Shown: in pieces, positions 32,061 to 42,950 of the stretch
Numbering within the stretch: the first letter of the stretch is position 1
How the letters are laid out: every line of letters starts with the position of its first letter
Source of the DNA: Anagrus nilaparvatae
Taxonomy: Eukaryota; Arthropoda; Insecta; Hymenoptera; Mymaridae
DNA length: 64,000 nucleotides
NCBI GenBank assembly: GCA_022575985.1
Contig: JAKSXM010000014.1
Location: 10,912,001-10,976,000, forward strand
Direction: 5' to 3'
Program-made: the position numbers and the translations under genes
Notes under the pieces: generated by a model
Told to the model about the DNA's origin: nothing
Databases searched by the model: none
What the model saw: the letters and a program-made list of their open reading frames with translations, nothing else

Positions 32061-33878
32061 TTAGTTTAAATCTTTTGTATCCTTTTTTGGGTTTTGTACA
32101 CGCACGTTATCTGAACTTCTTTGCTCGTTCATATTTTGCTCAAAGTTACGATTTCCATATGTATTAATGCCATATTCATTTTTAGTAATTTCTGTTTGAT
32201 TGTTGAAATTGGTAATTTCTGTTAGGTGGTTGAACTTGGTAGTTTCTGTTCATTGTTTGATTGGAGTCATTATTGAACAGTGAGAAATTCTGATAATTTA
32301 TATTTGGTGCAGAATTTTGGTAGTTTCTATTTGGCGAAAAATTTCTCGGATAATTATTATAAGAGTTATTAAAATTTCGTTGCTCATATCTTATGGGTCT
32401 AAAATTATCGCTGCGCATGTTGTAATTTCGATTATTGTCGTAATTATTGCGCATAAAGTTTGTATTAACTCTGGGTCTATAGTTTCTATTATTATTTTGT
32501 TGAAAAAAATCACGGTTAGGGTTATATCCTCTAAAATTATTAAATCTAATAGAATCAGTATAAAAATTTTGGTTATTTGGTTTATTATACCGGTCACTGT
32601 CTGAAAAATTTTGACCTAAACCTAAATATCTCGCTTGTAAATATTGATTAAAATCGGTCTTGTAGTTACTTAATTTGAGATTAGGTTCATAGCAAATAAA
32701 ACGTAATGCCTCGATAAATTGAGGTAAAAGATAGCATTTTCTAGCATCATAAGTTGTAGAATTACATATTGTGCATGGCACGATACCAGGTATTCTGGTA
32801 GCTTGCGCTATTCTAACCGTATATTCTCTGATATCATTGTCCAAAAATTCTGAGCATAATTGTCATTTCTGTTACTTTCTAGTGATCTTTTTGCTCAATC
32901 AGTGCTTACTTTATCTTGATATTTAATAGCCTCGTCGCGACCTTCTAATTTTATTGCATAATTAATAGCTTCGGTTAGAGTTTTTGGATTTTTAGCTAAG
33001 ATTCTATATTCTGGTGGGTCTATTAGTCCAAAGGTAAAACATTCAAGTGCCTCTTGTCTTGCTCTTTCTTTATTTATTTGCTTTTCATGCTTGTCTAATT
33101 CTGTTGATGCCTCATAAATAACCATCAATTTTTGTTCAAGCATTTGAACTCTTAATGCATATTCTTCTACTGGTTCATTATTATATTGCGTAATATTTCT
33201 TAGTTTCATTCTTACCGTGTCAGCGTCTTGCATAGCCCCAAATTGTAATTTTAGAGCTTTTATAAAAATCCGCTAGAGAGTCGTAGCTAAGTACTGATTT
33301 ACCAAAAACTTGTTCAGCCTTACCTTTTAATTTTCTAGGAAGCATTTTTAAAATATATTGTTTGCATTCCGGTCCATAAGATAAGGGTAGGTTTTCTAAG
33401 GGTTTGCAAAACGAAAAAAGATTGTAATGCTGCCCATCATATTCTGAAATTAAATTTATGACATCCTTAAATGATTAAACATTGTTCCAAATTCTAAGAT
33501 TTCGTCTAGCTGGTGTTCTTAGGTCATTATCAGTCAATTCCGTAGCATTGAGATAGTCTTCCCAACCTTTTTTTAATTTAGCAAAACCACATTCTTCCTT
33601 TTTGGTATGCTCTTCAATTCTTTTAGATAATTCCTCCATTTCGTTATCCCAATCTCTATTATTTGGTTGAAATTTAGATTTTTTTATATAATTAGTTTTT
33701 TGTTTAGTACCATTTGTCGCATTCTGACTAAGTTCTAAAAATGTCTATCGGGTACTATTATACGATCTGCTTCTGTAAAATCAGGGTTAATTAAACCTCT
33801 CGCGAATAAGATTATATCTTCTGGGCTTGAGTTATCGGTAAAGACATCTTCATCTCTCCATTCTTGACTTGTCGCCAT
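32061..33878 (-). pseudogene. gag: Gag of gypsy element 2
   Basis: Pieces in different frames align with element 1 Gag: MATSQEWRD at the start, KLRNITQYNNEPVEEYALRV in the middle, an Asn/Arg-rich tail at 32182-32844. The first zinc knuckle is deleted and in the second the His is Tyr (CTICNSTTYDARKC). Frameshifts and stops lie near 33735, 33480, 33260 and 32880. The frame still ends with TTA AAC TAA at 32061. Confidence 0.8.
32064..32070 (-). promoter_or_regulatory. Conserved -1 frameshift slippery site of element 2
   Basis: TTTAAAC immediately before the gag TAA, as in element 1. A GC-rich inverted repeat, CCTGG/CCAGG, lies a few bases downstream and could form a stimulatory hairpin. Confidence 0.65.
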
Positions 33879-34351
33879 CTTACTTATATGATTTTTATTT
33901 TTCGTATAATTAAATTTTTTGACCATATATATTTTTTTATAGCTCGAATAATTTATTTTATATAGAAATATTTATTTTAGTAAGTAATTTTTTTATTTAT
34001 ATAATAATTTTTTTATTAAAATTGACAAATTTCTTAGTTCAGTATTTATCCAATAATAGTATTACCCAGTATTAGCTTTTTATTTTTGTTATTATTTTTG
34101 AGCAAGAAAAATACTTTATATATATAATTTTTATTATATTATAGTAATATTTATCATGTGTATGTAAAGCAGTGTAAAGAAATAAAATATAAAAATTTAT
34201 ACTTATCTCTTATGCAGTGAATATTACGATACTCCACATCGTCCTTAAAAAGCTTAGGTTGTCCTTGGTATCCAAAAATTAATCCAATATTCCTATCTAT
34301 CAACCAGCTCCCGAAATCGGCAGTAGAAGTACTGTAACTCCTCCCCGAATT

Positions 34352-34364
34352 CGTACCGGAACCA
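34352..34364 (-). promoter_or_regulatory. Primer binding site of gypsy element 2
   Basis: The minus strand reads TGGTTCCGGTACG next to the LTR, sharing TGGTTCCG with element 1. Confidence 0.55.
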
Positions 34365-34366
34365 CT

Positions 34367-34920
34367 TGTCACAATTCTGGCTGTTGGGAAATGTGACTTA
34401 CGATCTCTGTAGTTGTTGTTTGCTTTAACCCTTTTTGTTTATAGCGATTCGGTAGATTTACTGGGCCTGTTGTGGCGTTTTATGAATAGGTAGGATTGTT
34501 TTAGATTAACTTTGTACACGAGCTTTTATTATTAGACTTTGACTTTATTTATACTTATATCAAGAAAGACTTTATTTATATATACTAAAAGGTCGAATTT
34601 ATAGGAGGATTCGCGTAAGATGTCTTAGAAAGCTCATACTATTACTCCTGGATAAAGTAAGTAGTAGTCTTGCTTTTGCCCGGATAACTAAACTTTTCCA
34701 AGAAAAGCTCGGAATATATAAGATGCGGCATTTGAGTAAAAGAAATAGATTGGTTGCTAGGTGGGGAAAAAGCTTTCTTAGGAGGAGCTTTCATTTCTGA
34801 GGAGGCGGTTTTTCAAAATTTACATAATAGAGAGGGAAAATATCAATCGATAGTCTGGTAGTTTTCTATATGGGGTAGTCCTTTATGGCGAAGCTTGCAA
34901 AAAAAATTGTTTATAACTAT
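34367..34920 (-). repeat. 5' LTR of gypsy element 2
   Basis: Left edge TGTCACAATTCTGG is two bases from the PBS. The right edge is set by the end of similarity with 24340. Length about 554 bp. Confidence 0.75.
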
Positions 34921-34936
34921 AATTGTCTATAACAAT

Positions 34937-35181
34937 ACCAGAGGCATAACAACTTTAAGATCTGTGAGCCGGTTAAAGGATGATGGTTTCTTAGGAATAT
35001 TAAAAGGATTGGAATCTTTAAAAGTACATGCGTAATATGCCGGCAAAAGTACAAAAAGAAAAGAAGAGATGCCAGTTTAAGTTATAAACAATTAATTACA
35101 GAAGACTGCGATTCAAAAAAAAACAAGCCAAGAAGATCAAATGAAAATTTTGATTTTTCAAATAATTTATATACATTAAAA
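34937..35181 (+). pseudogene. Relic of a transposon ORF N-terminal domain
   Basis: The plus strand gives TTLRSVSRLKDDGFLGIL with KGLESLKVHA and then, after a shift, CVICRQKYKKKRRD and PRRSNENFDF. A basic His/Cys segment following LRSVSRL is familiar to me from multicopy insect transposon proteins. It begins 17 bases after the right end of gypsy element 2, so the element probably landed inside this gene. Confidence 0.35.
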
Positions 35182-35329
35182 TAAAAAAAAATTAAATAAT
35201 AAAAATAAAATTTTAAAAAAATCAAATCTTTTTTTTATTTTTTAAAAATATTCCGAGAAAATTTGGAAAATTTTATAAGTATATAAATATTTTCTTATCC
35301 CTAGGGAATAATTTGGTACTTACAGAATA

Positions 35330-35450
35330 TTTTTTTCAACAAAATTCAACTTTTTCAAAAAACATAACCATGATGACAAAAATGAAAACAAAGCTAACTT
35401 TGTTTTCATTTTTCGTGAAAAATATTTTTTTGTTGAAAAAATTGAAGCAT
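35330..35450. repeat. Palindromic AT-rich hairpin
   Basis: The core AAATGAAAACAAAG and CTTTGTTTTCATTT are perfect arms around CTAA, extended by weaker TTCAACAAAA/TTGTTGAA pairing. Confidence 0.65.
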
Positions 35451-35700
35451 GCTTTTAATCAGGAATTTTCTCGGCTTTCATTTTTCTCTCCTAGTAATTT
35501 TTAATATCTCTAACCGTTTTTGAGATATTGGTCAAAAACTGAAAAAGCGGCGTTTTTGGCATAAATTTTGGGCACAATCGGCCAAGGTGGCCACCGCCTC
35601 TTAGGTACTCTTTTCAGCAATAATATTCAGATCTTATACTTACCCGGGGCTTTGAGGGTTATTTAGGCTTTGTCTCTTGAACTATTAACAATATTAACTT

Positions 35701-37224
35701 TTAAACTGACCTTTTTAAAACAGAAGTGCAAGTCCTGACCTCAACAATCCTTGCCAGATCATCAGGTCCTTTAAATATTTTAATAATACTACCTAAAGGC
35801 CATTTACTCGGGGGCATTGTTTCGTCAGTCACCAAAACAATGTCATTGACCTCAATATTTTTTTGTTTACCCGTCCACTTATTACGTATTTGTAAAGACT
35901 GCAAGTACTCAAGATACCATGCCCTCCACCAATCTTGTAACATGGCTTGTATCAATTTGTAGCTTTGATTAGGGGAAATACTTTCATTTAGGTAATTTGG
36001 TTCTGCAACTATGTAGGAGTTCGACTGTGTCTGACGGGTCGTCATTTAAAGGCATTAGAGGTCTGGAGTTAAGACAAGCTTCAATTTGTTTTAAAAGGGT
36101 ATAAAACTCTTCAAAAGTAAGAGTGTGTTCTCCTACCACCCGACGAAGATGATGTTTTACGGATTTCACATATGATTCCCATATTCCCCCCGTATGTGGT
36201 GCACCCGGAGAGTTAAATGACCAATTCGTACCCTCATTGGCGAGTTTTCCCAAAAGGTGCATATAGCTTGAAGAGGCCATATACATTTCCTTAAGGGCAT
36301 TGTCTGCAACAATGAAGGTAGTGCCTTCGTCTTTAAACAAACCTGAGCAGGGCCCACGAGTCGAAGTGAATCGCCGGAAAGCAGCTATGAAATTTTCACT
36401 CGAATATCCTGTAACGAGTTCTAGATGTAGTGCCTTAGTAGACATACACACAAAAATACATATATATACGCCTTATAAATTTGAGCGCCGCGACCTCTGT
36501 ACCTTAGGACTTTGTAAGGGCCCGCGTAATCAACTCCTGTTAAACGAAAGGGCTTATCTGGTTTCTGAACAGGAACAGGTGGTAAGAAACCCATTTTTTG
36601 ATTTATGGTTGTGCCACGGTTTCTAATGCATTCTACTCATTTATGTATGCAGGATTTAACTAGACTCCTACTTTTTATGATTCTTGTATTATTGTTGATA
36701 TAGTCAGACAAATTCCGCAATGAAAAGACTTTTTGTGAAAATAATTGACCAATAATTTAAAGAATTTTGAATCATAAGGGAGTATAAAAGGATGTTGTTG
36801 TTCATAACTAAGTAAAGAGAAGTGGATTCTGACACGTAACCTTAACAAACCTTTTTCAAGAAATGGGTCTAATTTTATCAGTTTTGATTTTGTAAATTTA
36901 CAATTATTTTCTAGTAATTTCTTTGATAAAATGCAGATTTTGAACTAAATACACTCTAACTAGTTTAGCCCTATTCAATTTGAAAGCATTGATAAATGGT
37001 AAGCAAGATTTTTTACTGACATTGAACCAATCAAGATTGAATAATTTAAATTTGTAAAATAAGTTAGTTTTTGTTTTTGACACGATATTACATAAAAAAC
37101 GCAAGACAAAAGACGTGATTTTATACAATTTTTTGATATCAGAATATTTATATAATAAATCCCAATTTTTTATGACTTTGTCTTTTTTTACTTCGTTATT
37201 AATTGAACAATTTATAGATGTCAA
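35701..37224 (-). pseudogene. BEL/Pao pol: pre-integrase, integrase and C-terminal domain
   Basis: 37224-36904 is the conserved region before the integrase (DLLYKYSDIKKLYKITSFVL). The core frame 35984-36451 has MCMSTKALHLELV, FKDEGTTFIVA with the second Asp, and GGIWESYVKSVKHH with the catalytic Glu. A shift then leads to 35701-36045 with EVNDIVLVTDETMPPSKWPL, the domain typical of the BEL integrase end. The zinc-binding part and first catalytic Asp lie in the broken stretch 36450-36900. Frameshifts make it a pseudogene. Confidence 0.8.
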
Positions 37225-37239
37225 GGAACTTGTATGAAA

Positions 37240-37834
37240 CTTTCTACTGTCGAGATTAAATTGAAATTTACCCGATATAAAAAATTTGAAGAAAAAAAAC
37301 TTTGACCCGCTGTACTGTATTTATTTAATATTTAGAATTTATATTTTCAACGCGAGAAAAAATTTCCAAAATGGCGGACGGAAAATTTTGAGGAAAATTT
37401 GTTGGAAAAAGTTAATAATGCTAAAATTAAAGATAATATACGAGTAAGTATAAGATACTTTTATATGGACTCTGGATGCGAATGAAAAATTATATTTTCA
37501 TTTTCTAAAATTAAATTTTTTTCTTGTGGTGAAAATGTAAGTTCTAAACACTAAATAAATGAAAATGTAGCGGTTTTTAGTAAAATTACAGCGTTTTGTA
37601 ACATAATAATTAGGGCTTTTACGTAACGTTTTTTTTTTATAATTTTGGCCAACTTTGACCCGGTGTACTGACTTTCCAGGAGTTTAAATTGAAAATCTGA
37701 CCTCAGATTCTTAAAAAGCAACTCTTTTTACTTAAGGGACCATCATTTTATTTATAATTTCTAGTATATAATATATTTTTTGAAGCGGTTTACAAATTGA
37801 CACGTAAAAAAGGCCTTCGGACTTAATGGGTTAA
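37240..37834. other. Insertion in BEL relic 2, possibly piggyBac-type
   Basis: The right end, read from the minus strand, starts TTAACCCATTAAGTCCG. TTTGACCCGCTGTACTG near 37301 and TTTGACCCGGTGTACTG near 37652 are direct repeats inside. A left TTAA partner is not clear. Confidence 0.3.
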
Positions 37835-37837
37835 ATG

Positions 37838-38335
37838 GGCTCTAAGGTGACGCAATTTTGTAATACTAGGGATTTTAGGTTTGGAAACTACGGACAAATA
37901 AAAAATGTCGCGGAAAGATTCCTACTTCCTATAATCGCCATTAAAATCAGGAAGATCAAGACGCGGCAAACGCTCTAAGTCTTCAGACTATTGATGAACT
38001 ACAATGTTGTTTGAGGCTTGCTCACGCTCACGATCTTCAGAGGAGGTATGACTGTCCAAGTATGTTTGAAAGAGGGTAACATTTACTAGATGTTTTTCAT
38101 CTATTTCATCAAAAACTTTATCAGTAAAATATGGTTGATCTTTCATAAGAGATTCTAAATCTTTAGAGTTAAAGATTTGATGGTAATTGCTTTCAATCCT
38201 TTGCCAATTTTTAATTAGCCCAGTCATCCTCACTCTACAAGAAGCTACGCTTTTATTAGGATCCCTATCAAATGCCTCGTAGACATTTTTTATTTTAGGG
38301 ATTAAAGTATTTTATTCCAATATGGTGGTGGCCAT
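37838..38335 (-). pseudogene. BEL/Pao Gag N-terminus
   Basis: One frame from ATG at 38333-38335 with in-frame stops near 38312, 37988 and 37920. After the stops it reads RLPRLDLPDFNGDYRK and ESFRDIFY, the classic BEL Gag motif (LPKxxLPxFxGDYxxWxxFxDxF) with the Trp codon turned into TAG. Upstream, RVRMTGLIKNWQRIESNYHQ fits the helical N-terminal part. Coding ends at a TTAA (37831-37834). Confidence 0.75.
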
Positions 38336-38339
38336 GGCT

Positions 38340-38815
38340 CTTAAGTATTACAGAGTTGATCAATGTGCAATTTAATATTATTTAAATGAATTAATTTAAT
38401 TATTAAAGTTAATTAAAATTGATTATAAAAGAAAGAATTAAAAATTAGATAAATTGACAAGTAGCATAGATAAATGACAATTATAAATTGTAAATGAATA
38501 TAAAAATAGCAGAATTAAAAATTAGACCAGAATTAAAAAATTATTTACAATAGAAAAATAATAAATTGCACATTAGCTTATACAAAATTTATAAATTGTT
38601 ATAAGATATACATTTTAAAATTTGAAATAAAATTTTGACAAGTAATAATTATTAGTATTTTATTAAGTATATAAAATCTTGCATTCGTAAAACGCCGTTA
38701 AAATTAAAATAATATTAATTTACTATCGAATGTATAAAATTTCTTCCTTATCATAGGCACTTGACCAAATGGTTGCCATTCTTGAAGGATAAAAGTGTGT
38801 TTGATTGTCTCAGGG
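38340..38815. other. AT-rich DNA upstream of BEL relic 2
   Basis: No gene. Contains the first copy of a ~48-bp direct repeat (38668-38715; second copy 39091-39140) with ATATAAAATCTTGCATTCGT. Confidence 0.4.
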
Positions 38816-39140
38816 GGTGTCCGTCTCCATGGGGCAAGTGGTAGCGCGTATGTGGCTAAAACATAAGGTTGGAAGTTCGAACCCTCCTGGAGACCAAATG
38901 ATGGACATTTTTTTTCTTCAAGAATTAGCTTCTTTAAGCTTTAATTAGCTTAAAAAAGTTTATAAAAATTATTTACAAAAAGATCTAGTATTTTTTAAAA
39001 ATTATTTAAAAACTGCTTCTACATAGTATGAAAATACATTGTATTTCATATGTAAATAGTTGAAAGCAGTATAATGATGATTAAAGGTATATAAAATCTT
39101 GCATTCGTAAAAGGTCGTTAAAATTAAAATAATATTAATA
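38668..39140. repeat. Direct repeat pair (about 48 bp) around the tRNA-like sequence
   Basis: 38668-38715 and 39091-39140 share ATATAAAATCTTGCATTCGT and TTAAAATTAAAATAATATTA with 2-3 differences. Confidence 0.7.
38823..38895 (+). tRNA. tRNA-like sequence, anticodon position CTA, probably a pseudogene
   Basis: The acceptor arms GTCTCCA and TGGAGAC pair perfectly over 7 bp. The D-arm (GGGC...GCGC) has one mismatch, the anticodon stem TATGT/ACATA is perfect, and the T-arm GGAAG-TTCGAAC-CCTCC has one mismatch. The loop GGCTAAA puts CTA in the anticodon place but has G where U33 is invariant. No CCA is encoded, which is normal in eukaryotes. The 18 bases after it resemble those at 38763, so a duplication is involved. 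Confidence 0.45.
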
Positions 39141-39316
39141 ATTATTTGTTTGCTAAGGATTGTGAATTGAACAATTGAGATTATTTTAAACAAGTTAATT
39201 AACTTAAGATTAATTTAAAAGAAATTATATAAATAAACAAAATATTAAATTACAAAATTGTTCAATAAACAGAAACTTTACAATTGATTAAATTTTAAGT
39301 TTATAACAAATAAATA

Positions 39317-39486
39317 CTATTGTGAAGACATGAGGCCAATGACACCACCAAGATATCCAACGATCAATGCTCCAAGACGTGAAGATGATGCAGCAGGATA
39401 TGTTGTTAATGAGCTGGAACCCACGTGAATCTGACAAGGATGCAGGCCAAAAGAAGCAGCTTCCAGTTGATAAGAGCAGCTTCCAT
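39317..39486 (-). pseudogene. Short secreted-peptide-like ORF, frame-broken
   Basis: From ATG at 39484-39486 the minus strand reads MEAALINWKLLLLACILV, which looks like a signal peptide, then a stop. A different frame continues without stops through YPAASSSRLGALIVGYLG to a TAG at 39317-39319 and is hydrophobic and glycine-rich. One extra base between the two parts would explain the break. It could be a decayed small peptide gene or chance; no family is recognised. Confidence 0.25.
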
Positions 39487-39779
39487 TTTTTTATGTGATA
39501 TTAGCATTTTTTTTTAATGTAATTTTGAATAAATTAGAAAAAAAAACATTTTTGTTTTTGTATGCATTTTCAAAAAATTACATTTAAATTTTTTTATGTA
39601 TTATTTAAAAATAAAAAATATATATAAAAATAGTCGAGTTTAAAGGTACTGAGTTATAGCAGGTTATAGTGTCTTTATGGTTGAGATGGTATTAATTCAA
39701 GATCACCTATTGTGATCAAATATTGTATTAAAAGCAGCTGGTAATTCTACAAAAATTTTTCTCAAGTGAATATTACAAG

Positions 39780-42700
39780 GGCCGGCATCATCTTTATTAT
39801 TATCACAACAAAATTTATTCAAAGTGAAATTGATTTGTTTGTTTGAGTGATTTGAGTGATTTTTTTTAAAATACATTTTATGATAAACACATGAACCAAT
39901 TTATTTTTTGAACAAAAAAAAACCACATAGATTTTGACATTGTGAAACAAAATTTAAATTTGTACTTAATTTGCACATTGTGAAAATTCATATATTGGAA
40001 AGTTGGTGGAAAAAGAAAAATGAAGTCATCATTTTTATCAAAAAATCAAAATGGGCGCATAAATGGATATCATCATCATAAAAGTGGGGGAGTTGATCTT
40101 CTTCTTCTATTCCAATTTTGGCGCCACCGCAACATTATCACAAATCACGTACTCAAAAGACAAGTTCAACAAGATTTTCTTTTCTATCACCCTCCACTGC
40201 GCAGGCGCGCAATCGTGGTTTCAATGTTCAACTCTAAAAATTTCAAGCAGGCGACAACGTGCGTCAAATGCTGTGAGTTAAATTATGTAAAAAATTTTTT
40301 GGTAAAGTGAAATATCTGTTAATTTTTTTTATTTATTTAAATTTTGATTTTTTTTTATTAATTTACATTTAACTTCATTTTTTGCTTTAAATATATATGA
40401 TTAAAGATACATTCAATTTACCAAAATATTGTATTTTTTTTGTAATATTAAAATTGAAAAGCTGGGGCCGACTTGTCAAATTTTATTGTATTTATTTTTA
40501 CAATTTTTTTTTTTTTTTCAAATAATTTCATTTATTTTTTTTCATAACTTATTTTATTAATTAAATAAAAATTAAGATAGAGTGATATCAATTAAGCTTA
40601 CTTCAATTTTTTTATTATTGTGTCATAACCTCAATCTAATCTATTAGTTATTCAAACTGAACGCAAAAAATTTCGTTGTATGGATTTGTATGTTTATTTA
40701 GATATTAAGATTATCAATATGAAATTCTAATTTAAGTCATTCAATTTGGTGTACTAGTATTTACAAAAATACTAGTAATTTGCAATTTGTTGAACCGCAT
40801 TCATTTTGATTTTGATTTTCCCTAAAAATTACACATGATTTTAGCATAATTTTAATTTTTCAATTTAGTTCTTTCTAAACAAAAGTGGCTTAAAATTACA
40901 TATAATTTTAGCATGATTTCATTTATTCATTCTAAACATTATTAGGTAGTCATTTGGAGATTAAGGCAGGGGTGTACATACATAAACTTTTGTCTGCATT
41001 AAAACAAATGATGTGATAATGTTACCTTTTGAATGGGGAGGGAAACGGTAATTAATTAACCAAATAACATTATTATATAATGCTTATATATAAAGATTTC
41101 AAATTGAGTAACTTATATATTTTAATTGTTACGTATTCAGCTTACCAAAGAGTTTTAGCGTTCTTTTATTCAATAATAATTAAAGTTACCATGCAAGACC
41201 TCAAATTATATAAAAACTCTGAATTTATAATTTATTTAGAAAGTAAATTATATAGTGTGATATTTATTAAGCTGTGATAACAATTCAAATTTTGTGCAAT
41301 AATTGATAAATTCAGATATTTTTTTTTATTTTTGCAAGATATATTTAAAATTTTGAAATTTGATTTTTTGTAATCCTTCTACTCATTTTATATTTTGAAT
41401 TTATTTCATAGTTGCATTTTAATATCCATAAAATGAGTGGAATATTTTTAAAATTTATATAGTTTTTTATTTTACATATTTGAATTTGTTTATTTATTAA
41501 TTATGTGTTTATTCATTTCTTATAATGTCATAATTGTAATGTTGATTTTTTTAATGTAAACATTACAATTGGAACTGTATTTATAAAAAATGACATTCAT
41601 TTTTTCACCTCATTTAATCATTTGTACATTTTTCCTTAATTTATTTATTCAAATTTCATTATTGATGTAAATGAAATTAATTAATTTTGCAGACAAGTTA
41701 TTCAAATTTTTTGTCCATTATTTAAATTTTGTATTAATTTTTTTATTAAATTTTGCAAAGTGGGTGATACTATTATCATCATTCAAAATGAATCCAAAAA
41801 CTCATTTTTGGGATTTTTATTTTTTTTCCTCAATTAATTTATCTAAAATATCCAGACAAATATTTTAGTTAAAATCAACCCATTATGTTTAATTTTTTGC
41901 TTCAATCAAATTTTACACTGCAAAAATTGATTAATTTTATTACACATTACCTCATCGTCATATGAATTGTATGCGTTTTAATTTATTATTTAAAAAAAAA
42001 TATCTTGTGCATTAACATGAAATTTTATAATTTTCAATTTTGTCATGACCTCAATTATTTATTTCTCAAAACCGCAATTTACGTGAAATTTGTCCCAAGT
42101 GGCAAAATATCGCATTATTTATTTACTTTTTTATTTTTTGAGTGGAGAGGGAAATAATAGAATTTGAAATTATTTTGTGTATTTTTTCCTATCAATAAAA
42201 TTTCATTTTAATTAATATTTCATCTTATAGGAGTCTTATTAATTTTAAACTGTTAATAAAAATTCAACCAATCAAAAAATATTTATTTGTTGTACATAAT
42301 GACTCCTATATCTGCAATTTGCGTAGAAAACAAATTGCAATATTTATATGTTATTATATCGTTGTAAATAATTGTATTTTTTCATTATCATCAAACTCAT
42401 TATTCATTTTTCATAATTCTTTGTATTTTTGTAATATAATTGATTTATTTGAATCCATATTGTGGTTTATCAATTTTGTATTTTATTCCATAAAATAAGT
42501 GGAAGGAATGTTGCAAAATGGATCAAATAAATCAATTATAATCAATTATAATTATTATCATCACTATTATCATTATATTAATAAGAGTGAGACATTTATT
42601 ATATGTGTGAGTGAGATAACGTTCAGCACGCGTCGGCACCCCATGCTTTCTCAACGACGTACCTCTCAGTAGGTCGTACACGTTCATATGTAAACTACAT

Positions 42701-42803
42701 AAAATATATATATATATCATAAAAAATATATATTAAACATAAATCATCAATTGTTGTTATATAATTATTTCATCATCCCTTTGGATAACCACCATTTTTA
42801 ACA
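39780..42803 (+). mobile_element. Plus-strand LTR element relic without coding capacity
   Basis: The segment 39780-40500 is a diverged inverted copy of 47460-48200. Shared blocks include the CCGGCATCAT motif, GCAGGCGACAACG/GCAGACGACAACA, TTTTTGGTAAAGTGAA and GGGGCCGACTT. It ends in a purine tract (AAGTGGAAGGAA) and an LTR at 42509-42803. The internal part 40500-42508 has no ORF of note. The 5' LTR is not found. Confidence 0.5.
42509..42803 (+). repeat. 3' LTR of the plus-strand element
   Basis: Starts TGTTGCAAAATGG right after a polypurine tract and ends TTTTTAACA. The middle (CGCGTCGGCACCCC, CGACGTACCTCTCAGTAGGT) is homologous to the sense strand of the minus-strand LTR 48641-48852. Confidence 0.6.
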
Positions 42804-42950
42804 TTAGTGAGCACAATATTAATTTTGAAATATATTTATTGATATATATTCTCTTTTTCATGTCTTAATGGCATGAAGGTGTACGACGTACTGAAAGGTA
42901 CGCCGTTATAAAAGTTGGGGGGTCGACGCGCGCGCTTCTACATCTATATA

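Larger units (their letters stand above)
24113..34920 (-). mobile_element. Ty3/gypsy (errantivirus-like) retrotransposon 2, decayed
   Basis: Minus-strand order: 5' LTR 34367-34920, PBS, gag, protease, RT, RNase H, linker plus OTU-like segment, integrase, Env-like ORF, truncated 3' LTR 24113-24340. The two LTR copies share 228 aligned bases with about 8 mismatches by eye. That is too similar for the number of stops and frameshifts in the coding part to be very old. Gag and protease are close relatives of element 1. Confidence 0.85.
35690..38335 (-). mobile_element. BEL/Pao retrotransposon relic 2 (gag start plus pol end)
   Basis: Minus-strand gag N-terminus at 37838-38335 and integrase end at 35701-37224 belong to one decayed element with the centre (protease, RT) deleted. 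Between them, 37240-37834 is unrelated AT-rich DNA. No LTR pair was found. Confidence 0.75.

Noticed and set aside
42532..42720. 62-codon minus-strand ORF
   Set aside because: Lies across the plus-strand LTR; no family features and AT-rich codons.
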